Shown here: in pieces, positions 61,924-64,000 of the stretch
Layout of the letters: every line of letters begins with the position of its first letter
Numbering within the stretch: the stretch's first letter is position 1
Assembly (NCBI GenBank): GCA_035626515.1
Contig: DASPNM010000009.1
Span: 1-64,000 of the forward strand
Direction of reading: 5' to 3'
DNA from: DASPNM01 sp035626515
Lineage (GTDB): Bacteria > Bacteroidota > Bacteroidia > Chitinophagales > Chitinophagaceae
DNA length: 64,000 bases
The notes under the pieces: model-generated
The model's input: the letters and a program-made list of their open reading frames with translations, nothing else
Told to the model about the DNA's origin: nothing
The model's database searches: none
Made by a program: the position numbers and the translations under genes

Positions 61924-62778
61924 ATGAAGCTTGCGGCCATTCTCAATGAATGCGGTCTTTCGGCAGCAGAATACCGGAAGGTGTATGGCGGCGACATCAA
62001 CGAATGTTACCGGGTAGAACTGAGACGAGAACGGTTCTTTTTAAAGCTAAATGAAGCTGACCGTTATCCTGAAATGTTTTCAAAAGAGAAAGCAGGACTC
62101 GATGCGCTCCGCAGTGCCGGGACCATCCGCGTACCGGAAGTTCTCGCGTGCGGAGTTGTCGCAGATACGCAGTTCCTGCTTTTAGAATGGCTCCAGCCCG
62201 GTCTCCCCACAAGCGGGGGATGGGAGCAATTCGGTCAAAAGCTCGCACAGATACATCTGCAGCAAGAAGGATGGTTCGGTTGGGAAGACGACAATTACAT
62301 AGGAAGCCTTCGGCAACGCAATACGAAGATGCACGACTGGGCGACATTTTATTCAGAATGCCGCATTCTTCCGCTGGTCGGGTTATTGCTGCAGGAGAAA
62401 GCATTCGGAGCCCGCGAGCGACGAGCAGCGGAAAGTTTGGCGCGCCGGCTGAACTCGCTTTATCCTTCAGAGCCATCATCGCTGCTTCACGGAGATTTGT
62501 GGAGTGGAAATTTTTTGTTTACGGAAAGCGGTAATGTCGCCCTAATAGATCCTGCTGTTTACCGGGGCCACAGGGAAATGGACATGGCCATGACCCGTTT
62601 GTTCGGTGGATTCGATCCACGCTTCTATTCCGCATATGAAGAAGTCTTTCCACTCGAAAAAAAATGGGAAGACAGGTTGGCCCTTTCGCAGCTGTACCCG
62701 GTGCTGGTGCACGCGGTGTTGTTTGGTGGACATTATGTGGCGGAAGCAAGAAAGATATTGGAAAAATACTCCGGGTGA
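61924..62778 (+). CDS. Fructosamine/ketosamine-3-kinase family protein
   Basis: A 284-residue protein kinase-like fold enzyme that phosphorylates sugars attached to amines by glycation, leading to their release. The catalytic loop is LLHGDLWSGNFLF near residue 190, the metal-binding aspartate is in VALIDPAVYRGHREMDMAM, and FFLKLNEADRYPEMFSKEKAGL holds the ATP-binding lysine. The partner deglycation enzyme is not nearby. The length is normal for the family. Confidence 0.87.
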   Translation: MKLAAILNECGLSAAEYRKVYGGDINECYRVELRRERFFLKLNEADRYPEMFSKEKAGLDALRSAGTIRVPEVLACGVVADTQFLLLEWLQPGLPTSGGWEQFGQKLAQIHLQQEGWFGWEDDNYIGSLRQRNTKMHDWATFYSECRILPLVGLLLQEKAFGARERRAAESLARRLNSLYPSEPSSLLHGDLWSGNFLFTESGNVALIDPAVYRGHREMDMAMTRLFGGFDPRFYSAYEEVFPLEKKWEDRLALSQLYPVLVHAVLFGGHYVAEARKILEKYSG

Positions 62779-62786
62779 GGAAATAT

Positions 62787-63046
62787 TAAATATCAAATAT
62801 TAAATGTTAAACGGAACTCTCGGTGGCCGGCCGTTGGTATTTGAAAACTTACATCCAATATTTCCGACGTCGCTGGCTCGATGGCCCGCCCCGCCCACTC
62901 AACCGTTAACCGAGAAAGCATTGCTATAATTGACCATTTTTATTAGTTTAACTCAACTCAAAAACGGTCAACGTAGTTGTTGAATTTTATTGGAATCTCA
63001 AACCTCATTACTCATTACTCATTTTTTCCCGTCCGCCGACTCCAGA
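62787..63046. other. Intergenic region with AT-rich and simple-sequence runs
   Basis: Between the kinase and the aconitase gene, 260 bp hold AAATATTAAATATCAAATAT-type sequence near 62781-62805, then a tract CTCATTACTCATTACTC near 63002 and a run of CCGACTCCAGACTACCGACT-like units near 63036-63060. Similar ATGAGTAATGAG and CTAACTC-type runs occur at 35478 and 35625. No gene or hairpin terminator is supported. Confidence 0.45.
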
Positions 63047-64000
63047 CTACCGACTCACGACTCTTGCATCCGCTCCGATCTGCTGCCGGATCAGGTTCAG
63101 GGCGCTGCCGGCACGAAACCACTCGATCTGCTGTTCGTTGTAGGTATGGTTCACCGGAATTTCATGTTTCGTCCCGTCTAGATGATGCAGTACCACGGTC
63201 AGCGGTATGTTGGGAGCAAACTCGGTGAGACCGAGGATGTCGATAACATCATCCTCGAGTACTTTGTCGTAATCGGCCTTGTCCGCAAACGTAAGTGCAA
63301 GCATTCCCTGTTTCTTGAGATTCGTCTCGTGAATGCGCGCAAAGCTTCTCACAATGATCGCGCGGACGCCCAGGTGACGTGGTTCCATGGCCGCATGCTC
63401 GCGGCTGCTCCCCTCGCCGTAGTTTTCGTCCCCGACCACCACAGAACCGATGGCCGCAGCCTTGTAGGCACGTGCCGTTGCCGGTACCGGCCCATAATTA
63501 CCCGTAAGCTGGTTTTTTACCAGGTCCGTTTTTTCGTTGAAGAAATTGATCGCGCCGATCAGCATATTGTTGCTGATGTTGTCCAGGTGACCCCGGAATT
63601 TCAGCCAGGGCCCTGCCATGGAAATGTGATCGGTTGTGCATTTTCCCATCGCTTTAATGAGCAGCCTGAGGCCTTTGAGATCACTTCCTTCCCATGGGGG
63701 AAAGGGCTCGAGCAGCTGCAGCCGCTTCGAATTTGGATCCACGATCACCTGCACCGAGCTGCCGTCAGCCGCCGGAGCCAGGTAGCCAGGGTCTTCCACC
63801 GCAAATCCCTTTGGTGGCATTTCGTATCCGCGGGGTTCGTCGAGCATCACCTCTTCGCCTTTATCATTGGTGAGCTTGTCGGTAAGCGGGTTGAAGGTGA
63901 TCGTTCCGGCCATTGCAAGTGCGGTCACGATCTCGGGACTTGCCACAAACGCGTGAGTAGAGGCGAGTCCGTCATTGCGCTTCGCAAAATTCCTGTTGAA
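63047..64000 (-). CDS. acn: Aconitate hydratase, C-terminal part (runs off the window)
   Basis: The frame is open from the right window edge to the stop at 63047 (318 codons). NRNFAKRNDGLASTHAFVASPEIV at the edge is split here by position: NRNFAKRNDG is substrate-binding, and ASTHAFVASPEIV follows. GDENYGEGSSREHAAMEPRHLG is the swivel domain signature with the catalytic serine. It converts citrate to isocitrate for the TCA cycle. A GTG at 63946 is inside the gene, not its start. The iron-sulphur cysteines are outside the window. Confidence 0.95.
   Translation of the reverse strand, partial: FNRNFAKRNDGLASTHAFVASPEIVTALAMAGTITFNPLTDKLTNDKGEEVMLDEPRGYEMPPKGFAVEDPGYLAPAADGSSVQVIVDPNSKRLQLLEPFPPWEGSDLKGLRLLIKAMGKCTTDHISMAGPWLKFRGHLDNISNNMLIGAINFFNEKTDLVKNQLTGNYGPVPATARAYKAAAIGSVVVGDENYGEGSSREHAAMEPRHLGVRAIIVRSFARIHETNLKKQGMLALTFADKADYDKVLEDDVIDILGLTEFAPNIPLTVVLHHLDGTKHEIPVNHTYNEQQIEWFRAGSALNLIRQQIGADARVVSR

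Noticed and set aside
63047..63946. Aconitase gene starting at the GTG at 63946
   Set aside because: The conserved aconitase sequence continues upstream in frame to the window edge.

Overview
The window looks like a contiguous piece of chromosome from a member of the Bacteroidetes, most likely a Chitinophagaceae-like bacterium. Reasons: repeated promoter elements of the Bacteroidetes type (TTG, 19-20 nt, TAnnTTTG); an OmpA protein with thrombospondin type 3 repeats; a TonB-dependent receptor behind a TPP riboswitch; families typical of this phylum (DUF2807, DUF3078, DUF4954); and little use of Shine-Dalgarno sites. Base composition is about balanced and gene density is high. There are no rRNA genes, CRISPR arrays, insertion sequences or phage genes. 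The region reads as housekeeping chromosome with a few accessory genes.

Layout. 1-8.2 kb: envelope and peptidase genes (partial M14 carboxypeptidase, gamma-glutamyltransferase, DinB-like protein, beta-barrel protein, OmpA/TSP3, L,D-transpeptidase, VanX-type D-Ala-D-Ala dipeptidase). 8.2-13.7 kb: an aromatic amino acid operon on the minus strand, tyrA-aroGH-aroB-aroA-aroC, preceded by a complete-looking ribosome-dependent attenuator (promoter, leader peptide with FWYRYYY, antiterminator, terminator). 13.7-17.6 kb: a small lipoprotein, an ECF sigma factor overlapping a membrane protein that joins an anti-sigma-like cytoplasmic part to a trypsin-like protease, and a sugar nucleotidyltransferase. 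17.6-25.6 kb: lipB, rluD, def, ruvX, a UbiA-type prenyltransferase, a TrmH-type methylase and mutS. 25.6-35.4 kb: an acyltransferase-like membrane protein, a CHRD protein, a SET-domain protein, glmS, DUF4954, der, era and an initiator tRNA.

35.6-43.3 kb: two tandem DUF2807 genes, the TPP-riboswitch-controlled receptor, a ddl-PASTA-rhodanese operon, a structured intergenic element, and a divergent ferredoxin / acyl-CoA reductase pair. 43.5-54.7 kb: HtrA protease, GH13 amylase, ispH, a short GT35 protein lacking the PLP lysine, a DtxR/MntR regulator with a ZIP transporter under a visible operator, and a Crp/Fnr regulator divergent from isocitrate dehydrogenase with a perfect TTGAT-N4-ATCAA box between them. 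54.7-64 kb: an SGNH-like lipoprotein, a NAD(P)-binding protein, a coupled DUF3078-M23 peptidase-arsC cluster, an ArnT-like glycosyltransferase, small hypothetical genes, a ketosamine kinase and the C-terminal part of aconitase.

Themes are cell wall turnover (LdtD, VanX-like, Ddl, PASTA, M23, GGT), central metabolism (Icd, Acn, aro genes), and cis-regulation readable from the DNA. Several genes have an ATG exactly 4 nt after the -7 element, which implies leaderless mRNAs. The best candidate for an undescribed system is the tyrA attenuator, followed by the sigma / anti-sigma-protease fusion.
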